Origin: Bdellovibrionales bacterium
GTDB lineage: Bacteria > Bdellovibrionota > FAC87 > UBA2466 > JACKAF01
DNA length: 45,017 bases
Assembly (NCBI GenBank): GCA_020435295.1
Contig: JAGQZV010000006.1
Span: forward strand, 1 to 45,017
Direction: 5' to 3'
Shown: positions 8,718-17,851 of the stretch, piece by piece
Layout of the letters: every line of letters starts with the position of its first letter
Numbering within the stretch: position 1 is the stretch's first letter
Notes under the pieces: generated by a model
Told to the model about the DNA's origin: nothing
Seen by the model: the letters and a program-made list of their open reading frames with translations, nothing else
Database searches by the model: none
Translations under genes and position numbers: made by a program

Positions 8718-9263
8718 GTGCCTCGGTTTCCTCTTTTCGTCCTGGCTTGGGTTTTCCCTGTACTCGTTCTTGCCGCCATACAGCCGATTTCGCGGGAAGT
8801 TCACAAACACTTCGTGGACGAAGGCATCTTTGAGGGGGGAAGCCTTGCAGCCGCCAATCTTGCGAATGTCAGGTTGGGAAAACATGACGGCTTCGAACGC
8901 TGGGTTGTGGATTTTGAAGATCCCCGCACTCACATTCTGGGCCAGACCGCACCACGCTTTAGCTTACGGTACGCACGGGAGCAAGTGGGCATGGCCCCCA
9001 CCGGGGAGGAAAACCTGCTGCTTCCAGCACGCCTTCTGTTGAGCCTCCGCCGTATTGAGGCAACAACCGTCACGCAAGAACGACTCGACAAATTGGCCAA
9101 AAAATCCAAGCTTGTTAAGGCCATCGTCCTACACCCACCCATCGAGTCTGGAGACCGAGTTTTGGAATTTGTTTTGAACGGACCAGCACGTTTTGAGGCC
9201 CACCAGCCCAGCAGCCGCGAAGGGCGCCTGGTGCTTGACTTGAAGCCGAGTACGGGAGAATAA
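8718..9263 (+). CDS. Secreted protein with an AMIN-like beta domain, function unknown
   Basis: A 181-residue product starting at GTG 8718 with AAAGGAGA seven bases upstream. The N-terminus is a signal peptide or signal anchor (FPLFVLAWVFPVLVLAAIQP). The rest alternates strands such as FERWVVDFEDP and DRVLEFVLNGPARFEAHQ, ending in GRLVLDLKP. That ending is the pattern of AMIN or related periplasmic beta domains, in which the last strand reads R-L-V-I-D. AMIN domains target proteins to peptidoglycan, but here no catalytic domain is attached, so the assignment is tentative. It sits between mutY and maeB on the same strand. Confidence 0.6.
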   Translation: MPRFPLFVLAWVFPVLVLAAIQPISREVHKHFVDEGIFEGGSLAAANLANVRLGKHDGFERWVVDFEDPRTHILGQTAPRFSLRYAREQVGMAPTGEENLLLPARLLLSLRRIEATTVTQERLDKLAKKSKLVKAIVLHPPIESGDRVLEFVLNGPARFEAHQPSSREGRLVLDLKPSTGE

Positions 9264-9290
9264 AACGGGTTCGGCATCTCTGGAGGAACC

Positions 9291-11630
9291 GTGGCCCCTA
9301 AGAAGGATGATATCTACAAAGAATCCCTTGATTACCATTCGAAGGGACGCCCCGGAAAGCTGCAGATAACGCCCACCAAACCCACACAGACCCAACGGGA
9401 TCTGTCATTAGCGTATTCCCCAGGCGTGGCACAACCTTGCATGGAAATCGCGAAAAACCCTAAAGACAGCTACAAGTATACGGCCCGTGGCAACTTGGTG
9501 GCAGTTATCAGCAACGGAAGTGCGGTTTTAGGCCTAGGTAATTTAGGGGCGACCGCTGCAAAACCCGTAATGGAAGGCAAGGCGGTTCTCTTCAAGCGCT
9601 TTGCCGATATTGACGTATTTGACATCGAGGTTAACACCGAAGATCCGGAAGAATTTATCCGCTGCGTGAAGCTACTCGAACCGACATTCGGAGGCATAAA
9701 TCTAGAAGATATTAAAGCACCAGAGTGTTTTCAAATTGAACAAACTCTAAAGAAGGAAATGGGCATCCCCGTCTTTCACGATGATCAACATGGCACTGCG
9801 ATCATCTCTGCAGCGGCTCTCTTGAATGCTTTGGAACTTGTAGGAAAAAAAATCAACAAAGTGCGGATCGTATTTAGCGGTGGCGGCGCGGCGGCCATAG
9901 CGTGCGCCCGATTGTACCTAAGCCTCGGAGTAAAGCGGGAGAACGTTATTCTCTGCGACAGCCGCGGTGTTGTGTACAAAGGCCGCCCGGAGGGCATGAA
10001 CGAGTTCAAGGAGGAGTTTGCGGTAAACGGCAAGGAGCGCACACTAGCCGATGCGATGAAGGGCGCTGATGTTTTTGTTGGCCTGTCAGTAAAAGGTGCC
10101 GTCACCAAGGATATGGTGAAATCGATGGCAAAAAAGCCCATCGTTTTCGCAATGGCTAATCCGGATCCTGAAATCAGCTACGACGACGCGAAAGCGGCGA
10201 GATCCGACATTATTTTTGCCACCGGACGATCTGACTACCCCAACCAGGTGAACAACGTCCTTGGTTTCCCATTCATTTTCCGTGGCGCACTCGATACGCA
10301 AGCACATTGCATCAATGAAGAAATGAAACTTGCTGCTGCCAAAGCCCTGGCGGAGCTAGCACGCCAGGACGTGTCTGACGTCGTCTCCAAAGCCTACGGC
10401 GGCCAGACTTTCAGATTTGGACCCGAGTACATCATTCCAAAACCCTTTGATCCGCGCGCCCTTACCTGGGTGGCACCAGCGGTAGCAAAGGCTGCGATGG
10501 AATCGGGCGTAGCTCGGGTACAGTTGGATTTGGATGCCTACGCCGCCTCCCTAGAAAAGCGGCTTGGTGTCCGCCAGAGCTTCATTCGTTCGCTAAAGGA
10601 CAGAATCCACGTCAGCACGAGTGGACCCGATAAGCGCCTGCCAAGGATCGTTTTCCCTGAAGGAACGAACGATCGGGTCTTAAGGGCGTGCGACGTCCTA
10701 CTCAGTGAGGAGATTTGCCAGCCCATCTTGCTTGGAAGCGAAAAAAAGATCGTAGCGGCGGCCGAACGGTTGGGCCTTTCGTCGATTCAGCCTCTGGCAC
10801 AGATTATTACGCCTCGAGACTCCGACGAGCGCCAGTCTTACGCATCGGAATTCTACGAGTTAAGGAAACGCAAAGGGATCTCCAAGGAGCACGCCTTTTC
10901 ATTAATGAAGCAAGAAAATTACTTCGGTTCAATGATGGTGCGCCGGGGCGATGCCGATGGACTACTTAGCGGTGCGACGCAGTCCTATGCAGAAACCATC
11001 CGACCTTTTCTACACACTGTAGGTGCCCGTAAGGGGATGAAAATTTCCGGCATTTACATGATGCTCTTTCAGGAGCGCATTCTCTTTCTTGCAGACACGA
11101 CCGTAAATATTGAGCCCTCCGCTTCGGATCTCGCTGACATCGCCATTTGTGCTGCCGAAGAGGCCACCTTCGTGGGTATTCAACCCAAAGTGGCGATGCT
11201 TTCGTTTAGCAATTTCGGGAGCAACAATCACCCAAGTGCGCAAAAGGTGCGTGAAGCGACGCAAATGGTAAAGCAACGTCGCCCGGATCTCATAGTAGAT
11301 GGGGAGATGCAAGCTGACACGGCAGTCGTTCCGGAGATCGTCGAGGAAGTATACCCGTTTTGTGAAATCAAGGGGGCTGCCAACGTCCTCGTCTTTCCCG
11401 ATCTACAGTCTGCCAACATCTGCTACAAACTCTTGCAGCGGGTCGGTGGAGCCGAAGCCATCGGCCCCATTCTTGTTGGAATGAATAAACCTATCAACGT
11501 ATTGCAACGCTCTGCCAGCGTGGATGAGATTGTAAATATGGCGATGTTTACTGTTCTTGAAATCCAGCAGACGAGTAAAAAGAACGAACCCCTTCAGGCA
11601 AAAGCGCGTGCGGCGAAACGAAAAGCCTAG
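9291..11630 (+). CDS. maeB: NADP-dependent malic enzyme fused to a phosphotransacetylase-like domain
   Basis: A 779-residue fusion typical of MaeB. The N-terminal half (about 1-430) is malic enzyme: [12 protein letters not shown], the [20 protein letters not shown] core, FHDDQHGTA and a Rossmann nucleotide site ([15 protein letters not shown]). The C-terminal half (about 450-765) is a phosphate acetyl/butyryltransferase domain with [16 protein letters not shown] and [10 protein letters not shown]. It decarboxylates malate to pyruvate with NADPH formation in the cytoplasm. The PTA part in characterised MaeB proteins is regulatory (acetyl-CoA sensing) rather than catalytic. The GTG start has a good GGAGG six bases upstream. 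The stop overlaps the convergent gene by four bases. Confidence 0.95.
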   Translation: MAPKKDDIYKESLDYHSKGRPGKLQITPTKPTQTQRDLSLAYSPGVAQPCMEIAKNPKDSYKYTARGNLVAVISNGSAVLGLGNLGATAAKPVMEGKAVLFKRFADIDVFDIEVNTEDPEEFIRCVKLLEPTFGGINLEDIKAPECFQIEQTLKKEMGIPVFHDDQHGTAIISAAALLNALELVGKKINKVRIVFSGGGAAAIACARLYLSLGVKRENVILCDSRGVVYKGRPEGMNEFKEEFAVNGKERTLADAMKGADVFVGLSVKGAVTKDMVKSMAKKPIVFAMANPDPEISYDDAKAARSDIIFATGRSDYPNQVNNVLGFPFIFRGALDTQAHCINEEMKLAAAKALAELARQDVSDVVSKAYGGQTFRFGPEYIIPKPFDPRALTWVAPAVAKAAMESGVARVQLDLDAYAASLEKRLGVRQSFIRSLKDRIHVSTSGPDKRLPRIVFPEGTNDRVLRACDVLLSEEICQPILLGSEKKIVAAAERLGLSSIQPLAQIITPRDSDERQSYASEFYELRKRKGISKEHAFSLMKQENYFGSMMVRRGDADGLLSGATQSYAETIRPFLHTVGARKGMKISGIYMMLFQERILFLADTTVNIEPSASDLADIAICAAEEATFVGIQPKVAMLSFSNFGSNNHPSAQKVREATQMVKQRRPDLIVDGEMQADTAVVPEIVEEVYPFCEIKGAANVLVFPDLQSANICYKLLQRVGGAEAIGPILVGMNKPINVLQRSASVDEIVNMAMFTVLEIQQTSKKNEPLQAKARAAKRKA

Positions 11631-12577
11631 GGGACAAATATTTCGATATCGCCGGCGACCTTACTGCCGTATTCCGAAACCGAGTCGTGAACTTTTTTCC
11701 CTAATCGGCACATCGCCTTGAGATCGTCGAGGGCATAAGGCTGGCGATTAAAGCCTCCCAAGTAAGCCTCCCAGCGCGCAAAATCCGATTCGCGCAACAT
11801 CTTGGGACCGTCGGGAGTCCCCTCAGGGGCAAAATCAAAGCCCTCTTCGCGAAGCAGAGCCGCATGCATCAGTCCGAGCTCGATGAGCCCGCGCCCATTG
11901 ACCCGTTCGTCCCTAATGTTTTGACGTATCTCAGACGCCGAAACGGTGCGCTGCTCCCAGTGATCCTGCTGACTGATCACTCCAAAAACATAAGCGGGTT
12001 TAAGCAAATCGTGGCGAGCGTCCACCCCATTAGCTAGCAGAGGGTTCAGATGCGAAATCCCATCTCGCACACGTTTTTTTTCCGCGTTTCCGCTGAGCCA
12101 GTCCGGAGTGAGTTCAATGAATACCGACGGATCGTTTTCCATATCCTTGTACTTGGAATGCTTGCCCTTCAAGAACCCGCACGAATCGTGCACAGCGACC
12201 ACCTCCGCAATAGCGGTATGGTTTTTTCGATTGACCGCGAGAAACTCCCCCCCCCCCAAATAGTTCAGCTCCAGTCGTGAATTTTTTTGAAACGTTAGAG
12301 GGGCCCCAAAGAACCGCTGTAAACGGCGGTCGAGAAAAAAATGAGCGGAACTAATATATCGCCCGATAGCGATGGCCCGCTGGCCTTCGTACTCCGCAGC
12401 TAACCATAATCCGTAGCGTTCACTGTGCGGGGCAAGCCGTAGAAATTGGGAGTCCTCCACTTTCAGGGACTCCCCGTGCAAGACAAAGACGTCCCCGTTT
12501 TCACAACTACTTGCAGGGAAGACAAAAAACAGTGCGACTAAAATGCTGCCGATGCCCCAATGCATGAGCGGCCACAA
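11627..12577 (-). CDS. Secreted protein of unknown function containing a G11 homopolymer
   Basis: A 316-residue product with an N-terminal signal ([18 protein letters not shown]); the Cys could be lipidated but the lipobox is poor. I do not recognise a family. The middle contains a basic/charged stretch, and the C-terminal half is helical ([22 protein letters not shown]). A Leu-Gly-Gly-Gly-Glu segment is encoded by eleven consecutive G, a candidate slippage site. It lies 41 bases after the exported ATP-grasp gene on the same strand, so the pair may form one transcription unit. Its 3' end overlaps maeB by four bases. Confidence 0.6.
   Translation of the reverse strand: MWPLMHWGIGSILVALFFVFPASSCENGDVFVLHGESLKVEDSQFLRLAPHSERYGLWLAAEYEGQRAIAIGRYISSAHFFLDRRLQRFFGAPLTFQKNSRLELNYLGGGEFLAVNRKNHTAIAEVVAVHDSCGFLKGKHSKYKDMENDPSVFIELTPDWLSGNAEKKRVRDGISHLNPLLANGVDARHDLLKPAYVFGVISQQDHWEQRTVSASEIRQNIRDERVNGRGLIELGLMHAALLREEGFDFAPEGTPDGPKMLRESDFARWEAYLGGFNRQPYALDDLKAMCRLGKKVHDSVSEYGSKVAGDIEIFVP
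12247..12257. repeat. Homopolymer C11 (G11 in the coding strand) inside the secreted-protein gene
   Basis: Eleven consecutive C on the + strand encode the Gly-Gly-Gly of a secreted protein on the minus strand. Gain or loss of one base would frameshift the gene about one third of the way in. The tract is in frame in this sequence. Confidence 0.95.
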
Positions 12578-12618
12578 TACCGCAGTGCGGCGCGCGGGTG
12601 CAACACTCTAAATGCGGA

Positions 12619-14049
12619 CTACCAAATTACTGTCTCAAAGCGGCTTCGCAGGTGCTCAAACAGTACTGATTCCGCAACGATAGATGCGGCACAGCCGGTG
12701 GGGGCCGGCGCTGGGTCGATAAGCTGCCCACCGGTAAGCAGTCCCAGCGCTGAGCTCACATCGTGGCGAACGTCAGCGGTCGACCCTGCGAAACTCACCA
12801 TAAAAGCTGACGTCATCAGATTGTGCGTAGGTTTTACCGATTTTCTGTCCGCCGGATCAAATTGGGGCCCAAAAGAAATGCGCGTTCCCAATTCTCGAAT
12901 CGTGCGCATGGCATCAGGATTTAGCGTCCCATACGTAGGAGCCGGAACAATCAAGTTTGCGGCGTCCAGTTTCTTTTTGCGCGGAAACGTCGCAAGCTCC
13001 CGCTCCAATCGAGTGGAATCAACAATCGAGAGCAAATAGAGTTCCAGGTGACTGATTCCCCAAATCTTTTTCTCTGCACTGGGAATCCCACCACCCACCA
13101 CTCGCGCGTTGTTCTCGACCAGATACCAACGCCCCGTTCCGGTTTCGCGAAAGAGTTCAATGTGTCCAGGGCCGTTTAGGAGCTCTAAATCCAAATTGAT
13201 TTCAGATACGATGGGACCAACTTCAAGCGCTATCTCGCTATCCAACTCCAATGCACGATCCACAAAATAGATGAGGTACGGTCCGACTTGAACCTTGTAG
13301 TACTCCCAAAGTCCTGTCAGATAGGTCTTTTGGTTCCAGCTAAAAGTATCTGCAAAAAACTCTCGTCCCAAAATCCGTGGTTGGAGTACAAGATCGTCCT
13401 CTTTTTGAGTAAAGCCCCTACGATCGCCGTGCAAGCGCTCTGTCAATTTCTTAACAAGATATTCTCGATCTGTCTTCGAAACAAATTCTAGCCCCACTGC
13501 CCCCGCACCGGCGTTGAACTTGATAGTGACTTCCTCTTGAGGAAAAGAATCTATAAACAGCAGGGCACTTGGAATGTCTTCGAAATGGTGCGTGGGGATG
13601 CCGTACTCTCCAACAGCAAGACTCATGTCGAGCTTCTTGCGACGCAAATCCCGACTCGCAACAGGGTTGTCCCGAAATCCCAAGTCAGCGTTCAGTTCAC
13701 TTGCGAAATATTGGCCTTCGTCCATCCCACCAAAGACATGATCCACATTTTTTGTCTTGAGTGTGTCCAGTACGGGACGCTTTGTGGCGGGATCCCCATC
13801 CGGCCATTCAAGCCGAAGACTATCCGCCGGAAAGGCGCGCAGGGTGGCTTCGTGTGAAGCGTGTCGATCGTGGGTCTTGACGAGAATCCACTCCACACTG
13901 TCGCCCGGGGGCAAACAGTGTTTGATTTCAGCAGCGTAGAGCGAGGCCGAGCTATAGCAGTCCACGCACGCAAAAACCCAGTGCTTCGCCAGGGCTAAGC
14001 CCGGCCATTGGGTGAGAAAAACCAATAATATTAAGAAGAATCGAGCCAC
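12619..14049 (-). CDS. ATP-grasp domain protein with an N-terminal signal peptide
   Basis: A 476-residue protein. Residues 1-21 (ARFFLILLVFLTQWPGLALA) look like a Sec signal peptide. The rest is an ATP-grasp fold of the PF13535/carbamoyl-phosphate-synthase-like type: a pre-ATP-grasp domain starting HWVFACVDCYSSASLY, the lysine-containing VTIKFNAGAGAVGLEFV, the VLQPRILGREFFADTFSW block and the metal-binding WYLVENNARVVGGG. Such enzymes form amide or peptide bonds through acyl phosphates, but the substrate is unknown. The GTG 14049 start has AAGGA upstream. A longer frame reaching 14265 would run across the terminator of the preceding gene, so I reject it. Export of an ATP-dependent ligase is odd; see findings. 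Confidence 0.78.
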   Translation of the reverse strand: MARFFLILLVFLTQWPGLALAKHWVFACVDCYSSASLYAAEIKHCLPPGDSVEWILVKTHDRHASHEATLRAFPADSLRLEWPDGDPATKRPVLDTLKTKNVDHVFGGMDEGQYFASELNADLGFRDNPVASRDLRRKKLDMSLAVGEYGIPTHHFEDIPSALLFIDSFPQEEVTIKFNAGAGAVGLEFVSKTDREYLVKKLTERLHGDRRGFTQKEDDLVLQPRILGREFFADTFSWNQKTYLTGLWEYYKVQVGPYLIYFVDRALELDSEIALEVGPIVSEINLDLELLNGPGHIELFRETGTGRWYLVENNARVVGGGIPSAEKKIWGISHLELYLLSIVDSTRLERELATFPRKKKLDAANLIVPAPTYGTLNPDAMRTIRELGTRISFGPQFDPADRKSVKPTHNLMTSAFMVSFAGSTADVRHDVSSALGLLTGGQLIDPAPAPTGCAASIVAESVLFEHLRSRFETVIW

Positions 14050-14141
14050 CGCATTCCTTCGAAGCAAAAGAAGGAATGACCTTACCAAAGGCAGGTTTGA
14101 AGATTCAAGTGCCGTGTACCGCCGAGATTTTGTACGTACAC

Positions 14142-14182
14142 GCAAAAAACCCTCCGGGCCCACGCGGGGGACCAGGAGGGTT
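14142..14182 (-). terminator. Intrinsic terminator of the Tyr/Gly-rich protein gene
   Basis: On the minus strand an 8-bp stem (AACCCTCC with GGAGGGTT, at 14175-14182 and 14148-14155) encloses a GC-rich loop and is followed by six T (14149-14144). It lies just after the stop of the Tyr/Gly-rich gene. Confidence 0.85.
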
Positions 14183-14206
14183 CTAAAGGGGGTATTTAAA
14201 TGGGGT

Positions 14207-14980
14207 TTACCAATTAAAGCTGAAGCTTCCCCAGGGACCGGAACCAAAGCCGTAACCAGAACCATCGCCGTAACCGTATCCCCAGTTACTCAAACCGTAG
14301 TTTCCGTAGCCGTAGCCACCATAGCTGTAGGGATCCGAGTAGCCGGTGCCATAAAATCCACCAAGACCGTAAGAGCCGTACCCGCTTCCGTAGAGCCCGT
14401 AGGTGCTACCGCTATAGAGGTAAGGATCTTGCCAAAGGCTCGCACCACCGTACCAAGGATCGATGCTTCCGTAGCCGTAACCGTAGCCAGGGTAGGAACC
14501 ATATCCGTAGCCATAACCTAGGCCAGGGTAGGAGCCATATCCGTATCCGAGGCTAGGATAAGAACCATAACCGTAACCGTAGCCAACGCCTGGATAAGAA
14601 CCGTATCCGTATCCACCGCCATAAATGGGATTATAAAGCCCACCACCGTAAATCGGGTTGTAGAGTGAATTGTTGGAATAACCCCAAGGGCTAAAACTGG
14701 TGTTGTACGGAGTCACAGAGGGATTGAACGAACCGATGCCGGAAGGGTAATTCAAACCCGTTGGGCTGATCGGGTTCTGGCCGTAAGGATTAGTGAAAGG
14801 AATAAACTCGTTCGCATTCACTACCGGACGGCTCGTCGCCGACTGCGCGACACCCGCATGGCTGTTGCCAGATACCGCCGAGCGGTTACGCAAGCTCACC
14901 ACATTTTCCGCAACTGAAGTTTCGGAAAGAAAAACAAAACCACTCACCACCAACAGGGAAAAAATAAACCGCTTCCGCAT
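14207..14980 (-). CDS. Secreted Tyr/Gly-rich repeat protein
   Basis: A 257-residue product with a signal peptide ([18 protein letters not shown], cleavage near SVAE). The first third contains Asn/Ser/Pro-rich sequence; the remainder is low-complexity, dominated by Gly, Tyr and Ser, with tandem units such as GYGYGSYPG and LYNPIYGGG. There is almost no charge and no recognisable enzyme fold. Composition of this kind occurs in extracellular structural, adhesive or amyloid-forming proteins, but nothing in the sequence proves that. ATG 14980 gives the best signal peptide, with GAGG upstream. The gene stands alone with its own terminator. Confidence 0.72.
   Translation of the reverse strand: MRKRFIFSLLVVSGFVFLSETSVAENVVSLRNRSAVSGNSHAGVAQSATSRPVVNANEFIPFTNPYGQNPISPTGLNYPSGIGSFNPSVTPYNTSFSPWGYSNNSLYNPIYGGGLYNPIYGGGYGYGSYPGVGYGYGYGSYPSLGYGYGSYPGLGYGYGYGSYPGYGYGYGSIDPWYGGASLWQDPYLYSGSTYGLYGSGYGSYGLGGFYGTGYSDPYSYGGYGYGNYGLSNWGYGYGDGSGYGFGSGPWGSFSFNW
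14430..14650 (-). repeat. Degenerate tandem repeat encoding GYGYGSYPG-type units
   Basis: The coding strand contains several near-identical stretches encoding Gly-Tyr-Gly-Tyr-Gly-Ser-Tyr-Pro-Gly, with units of about 27-36 bases. It could expand or contract by recombination while staying in frame. Confidence 0.7.
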
Positions 14981-15140
14981 CACAAAACGCCTCATCCATT
15001 GGCGCGGCAAAGTCACTCCCCAATGGAGTGCAATGCTACCCACCACTTCTGAGGCAACCTAAAGCAGGTTCCATACCACCAGCTCTACGCGGCGCAAGTT
15101 GGCACTCTTTGTATGCAGACAAAAATTGTTAGCCATGTGT

Positions 15141-15219
15141 CTAAAAAGTACCACGTTCCTTTTGGCACAAAGCTGTGGATAAAGTTATCCACAGGGACGA
15201 GACAATAGGAACGTGGTAC
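15141..15219 (-). terminator. Nested hairpin terminator downstream of the MBOAT gene
   Basis: Perfect 13-bp inverted arms lie at 15148-15160 and 15207-15219 (GTACCACGTTCCT / AGGAACGTGGTAC). On the minus strand the structure starts directly after the MBOAT stop codon and is followed by five T, which fits an intrinsic terminator for the ligase-MBOAT unit. The loop contains a second perfect palindrome. Confidence 0.7.
15173..15194. promoter_or_regulatory. Pair of opposed DnaA-box sequences in a perfect palindrome
   Basis: CTGTGGATAA, a two-base AG centre, then TTATCCACAG. Each arm contains TTATCCACA, the strongest consensus DnaA box, in opposite orientation. The palindrome lies inside the loop of the larger hairpin. 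Whether DnaA binds here is untested; it could also simply be the inner stem of the terminator. Confidence 0.5.
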
Positions 15220-16191
15220 CTACTGGAGGCAGGCAACGAAGAGACGGGCGGCGGGGCGAGCGCCTTGGACGCTCACGAGAGAAAAACCGAGAATGACAAA
15301 TGCCAAGGTCGCGGCGATGGATAGGCCTTGGGTAAGGACGCGCACAATGGGGTGACTCGTTCGGAAAAGATAATAGCGGCTGGCGCGTTGGCTAACCACA
15401 ATCCCCGTCGCATGGTATAGCCCCCACGCGGCCCAGTTCGTGCTGAGTCCGTGCCAAAGCCCCATCACAAGCATCGACGCATAGATCGCGAGCACCGGCC
15501 GCCTCGAATATCCCAAAACCGGAAAAAACACATGATCGCGGCACCATTGGGTAATAGACATGTGCCAATGCTGCCAAAATTTCGCGACACTTGTCTGCGA
15601 AAAAGGAATTCCAAAATTCTCCATAATCCTAAAGCCAAAAAGAGCAGAAAAACCGATGGCCAGATCCGTATAGGCAGAGAGATCCAGATACGCTTCAAGA
15701 AACTTAAGACTTACAAATAAAAAGGGATGGTGAGTGGCCGGATCGCCAGCCCAATAAGCTTGAAGAACGGCGGCCAGACACAAATCTACCAAGAAAGCTT
15801 TCTTAAAATACCCCCATACCATTCGGCGCATACCACCGAGAAAGAGCGGCCACTCAAAGGATCTCTCCTGCTTTTGAAAAAAACTATTGTAGGGTTCTAG
15901 GGGACCGGCCGGTAGCAAGGGAAAGAAAAAGAGATAGGTGAGTACCTCCTGCGGGCGCCCCCTTTCAATCGTGCCACGGTACCGCCCAAAGGCATAATGA
16001 ATGAGACGAAATACGAAGTAACTCACTCCCAAGGGAAGCGCGCGTTTTGCGCCAACGAAATAAACGAGAAGACTACCGGATACCGCCATCAAGAAAAGAC
16101 GGCGGTGAGAGGACTCTCGCAACGCAAGCCAATAGAGCAGCAGGCTCGCCGGGATAAACCACGCCAAAAAAGGTTGAAACAAAAGAGACAC
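15220..16191 (-). CDS. MBOAT-family O-acyltransferase (DltB/AlgI-like)
   Basis: A 323-residue polytopic membrane protein. DltB/AlgI landmarks are present: LPLGVSYFVFRLIHY (52-66), FFFPLLPAGPLEPY (88-101), KFWQHWHMSITQWCRD (the W-H-x-S motif, His210) and MGLWHGLSTNWAAWGLYH with the conserved catalytic histidine His247. The family transfers acyl groups across the inner membrane onto extracytoplasmic acceptors. It is shorter than usual DltB/AlgI (about 400 or more), lacking roughly two N-terminal membrane helices. It begins eight bases after the acyl-adenylating ligase stop, so the two are one operon. With the ACP, DltD-like protein and microprotein encoded 2-5 kb upstream, it probably forms a Dlt-like machine; acyl donor and acceptor are unknown. 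Confidence 0.88.
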   Translation of the reverse strand: MSLLFQPFLAWFIPASLLLYWLALRESSHRRLFLMAVSGSLLVYFVGAKRALPLGVSYFVFRLIHYAFGRYRGTIERGRPQEVLTYLFFFPLLPAGPLEPYNSFFQKQERSFEWPLFLGGMRRMVWGYFKKAFLVDLCLAAVLQAYWAGDPATHHPFLFVSLKFLEAYLDLSAYTDLAIGFSALFGFRIMENFGIPFSQTSVAKFWQHWHMSITQWCRDHVFFPVLGYSRRPVLAIYASMLVMGLWHGLSTNWAAWGLYHATGIVVSQRASRYYLFRTSHPIVRVLTQGLSIAATLAFVILGFSLVSVQGARPAARLFVACLQ

Positions 16192-16199
16192 AATACGCC

Positions 16200-17651
16200 C
16201 TAGATGGCGGCTTCTTGCGGCGCCTCACTTTCAAGCTCCGCTTTTCTCACCTTGCCAGAACCGGTTCGGGGAATCGCATCTACTAGAATAAACTTTTTTG
16301 GAAATTGGTGCGGAGCTAATTCTGAACGCAGAAGCTGACGCAGAGCGTCTTCATTATAGCGAGAAGTGGGAACGAGATAAGCATGCGGCACTTTCCCCAG
16401 GTGGGCATCGCTTGAAGCGAGTACCACGGCGTCGTATACCATCCCAGTTTGGAGTATAGCTTGCTGAATTTGAATGCAGGACACTTTTTCTCCGCCGGAC
16501 TTGAACAAGTCGTCACGCCGCCCCTTTAACCACAAAAAGCCATCCTCATCGAAGTAACCAAAGTCTCCCGTTGCAAATTCACGCTCGCTCTCTTTTTGGC
16601 CCAAGTAGTTTCGCATCAGCAGGGGACCTTTGACGATAACTTCACCAATCTCCCGAGTCTTGGCTTCCCCGCCGGTCTGCGTGCGAATGGAGAGGGACAT
16701 CCCCGTCACGGGTTTACCCACACTTCCCGCCTTCTCCGGCAAGAATTTGGGATCCAGCACACACAGCCTTCCGCCTACTTCAGTCAGTCCGTATACCGTA
16801 AAAATTTCCAAGTGAGGAAAGCGCTTGGCCGCCTTACGGATTACAGAAACAGGCAAATGATCACCGGAACTCACCCAAAACCGCACTCGCTCAGGCATCC
16901 CACCATCAGGCAACGTCTCCACGACACGCATGAGGTGCGTCGGAGCACCGCCAAAGCCCGTGCACAAAAACCGATCCATCATTTCCACAAGAGCTTCACC
17001 AAAGTAAAAGCCATTGCGAGCGACTATACTTCCACCTACGGTGAGCATGGTCAAAAAATGAGAAAGCCCACTCGTATAGTACGGCGGTGTATTCACAAAA
17101 ATCCGATCGTCTTTGCTAAGCTTGAGAGCGGTACCTGCCAAAAGGGCATTGTAGGAAAGTGCGCCCAAACTGAGGCAAGCGCCTTTGTTTTTTCCTGTCG
17201 TACCGGACGTAAAAAGAATGAGCGCGTCTTCGCTCGCCTGCATTGCAACCAACGGATCCTTCGTAAAGCTCCTAGAGGGCAGTTCGACGTACTTGAGCGT
17301 TTCGATCTCGTTGTGAGGACCCGCATCGCCTCCCTGCTGAACGAGCAACTTCACGTCGGCCTCTTGCATCAGCTCACGCATTACCTCGCCAGAAAGCGAC
17401 AAGTTAAGCGGAACAGCCACGGTGCCTGACAGCCAACAACCAAATATTGACGTTAAGCAGCTGGCGTAATCTTTGGCAACAATGGCAACACGTTCTCCCC
17501 GTTGCACGCCACGCATGGAGATGCGCTCAGCGATAGATAAGCTGCGTTTGAAAAAAGCGGCGTAGCTAAGAGCCCCGTCTGGTGCATCAATAAGAAGGCG
17601 GTCGGGGTGACTCTCAGCACGATTGATAAGCGTAGCAACGATATTTTCCAT
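16200..17651 (-). CDS. Acyl-adenylating (AMP-forming) ligase, DltA-like role proposed
   Basis: A 483-residue member of the ANL superfamily. The A3 P-loop is LFTSGTTGKNKG (147-157), TVYGLTEVGG is the A5 motif, GDFGYFDEDGFLWLKGRRDDLFKSGGEKVS the A7-A8 hinge, and Lys467 in PRTGSGKVRK the A10 catalytic lysine. It activates a carboxylic acid as acyl-AMP and passes it to CoA or a carrier protein. It is an acyl-CoA-synthetase-like sequence rather than a clear D-alanine ligase, so the acyl group may not be D-Ala. Tight linkage to the MBOAT gene (8-base gap) and an ACP gene nearby suggest that it loads that ACP for envelope acylation. It starts at ATG 17651. Confidence 0.85.
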   Translation of the reverse strand: MENIVATLINRAESHPDRLLIDAPDGALSYAAFFKRSLSIAERISMRGVQRGERVAIVAKDYASCLTSIFGCWLSGTVAVPLNLSLSGEVMRELMQEADVKLLVQQGGDAGPHNEIETLKYVELPSRSFTKDPLVAMQASEDALILFTSGTTGKNKGACLSLGALSYNALLAGTALKLSKDDRIFVNTPPYYTSGLSHFLTMLTVGGSIVARNGFYFGEALVEMMDRFLCTGFGGAPTHLMRVVETLPDGGMPERVRFWVSSGDHLPVSVIRKAAKRFPHLEIFTVYGLTEVGGRLCVLDPKFLPEKAGSVGKPVTGMSLSIRTQTGGEAKTREIGEVIVKGPLLMRNYLGQKESEREFATGDFGYFDEDGFLWLKGRRDDLFKSGGEKVSCIQIQQAILQTGMVYDAVVLASSDAHLGKVPHAYLVPTSRYNEDALRQLLRSELAPHQFPKKFILVDAIPRTGSGKVRKAELESEAPQEAAI

Positions 17652-17851
17652 GGCAACGTCCTTGCCCGCCAGAAGCGGCGGCGACTGCTAGGTTGTCTGG
17701 GAATTACGAGTATGAGTCGATGAAAGCGAGGGAGCCTTATCTTTTTTTATGATACGTTGTCCGCCACGCAGAAACAAGCCAAGGTTTTTTGCACGCCGCC
17801 GCACGCAGCGCGTCGTTCCGCACTGAAACCACGGGTGATACACTCATAGGT

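Noticed and set aside
14050-14265. Upstream extension of the ATP-grasp frame.
   Set aside because: It would cross a strong terminator of the preceding gene and the end of its coding region, and GTG 14049 has its own ribosome-binding site.
14430-14650. Regularly spaced repeats that at first look CRISPR-like.
   Set aside because: They encode in-frame GYGYGSYPG units of a secreted protein, with no distinct unique spacers and no cas genes nearby.
16596-17429. A 277-codon + strand frame opposite the acyl-adenylating ligase.
   Set aside because: The ligase has all its motifs on the minus strand; the + frame is rich in Arg, His and Gln with no signal or domain.
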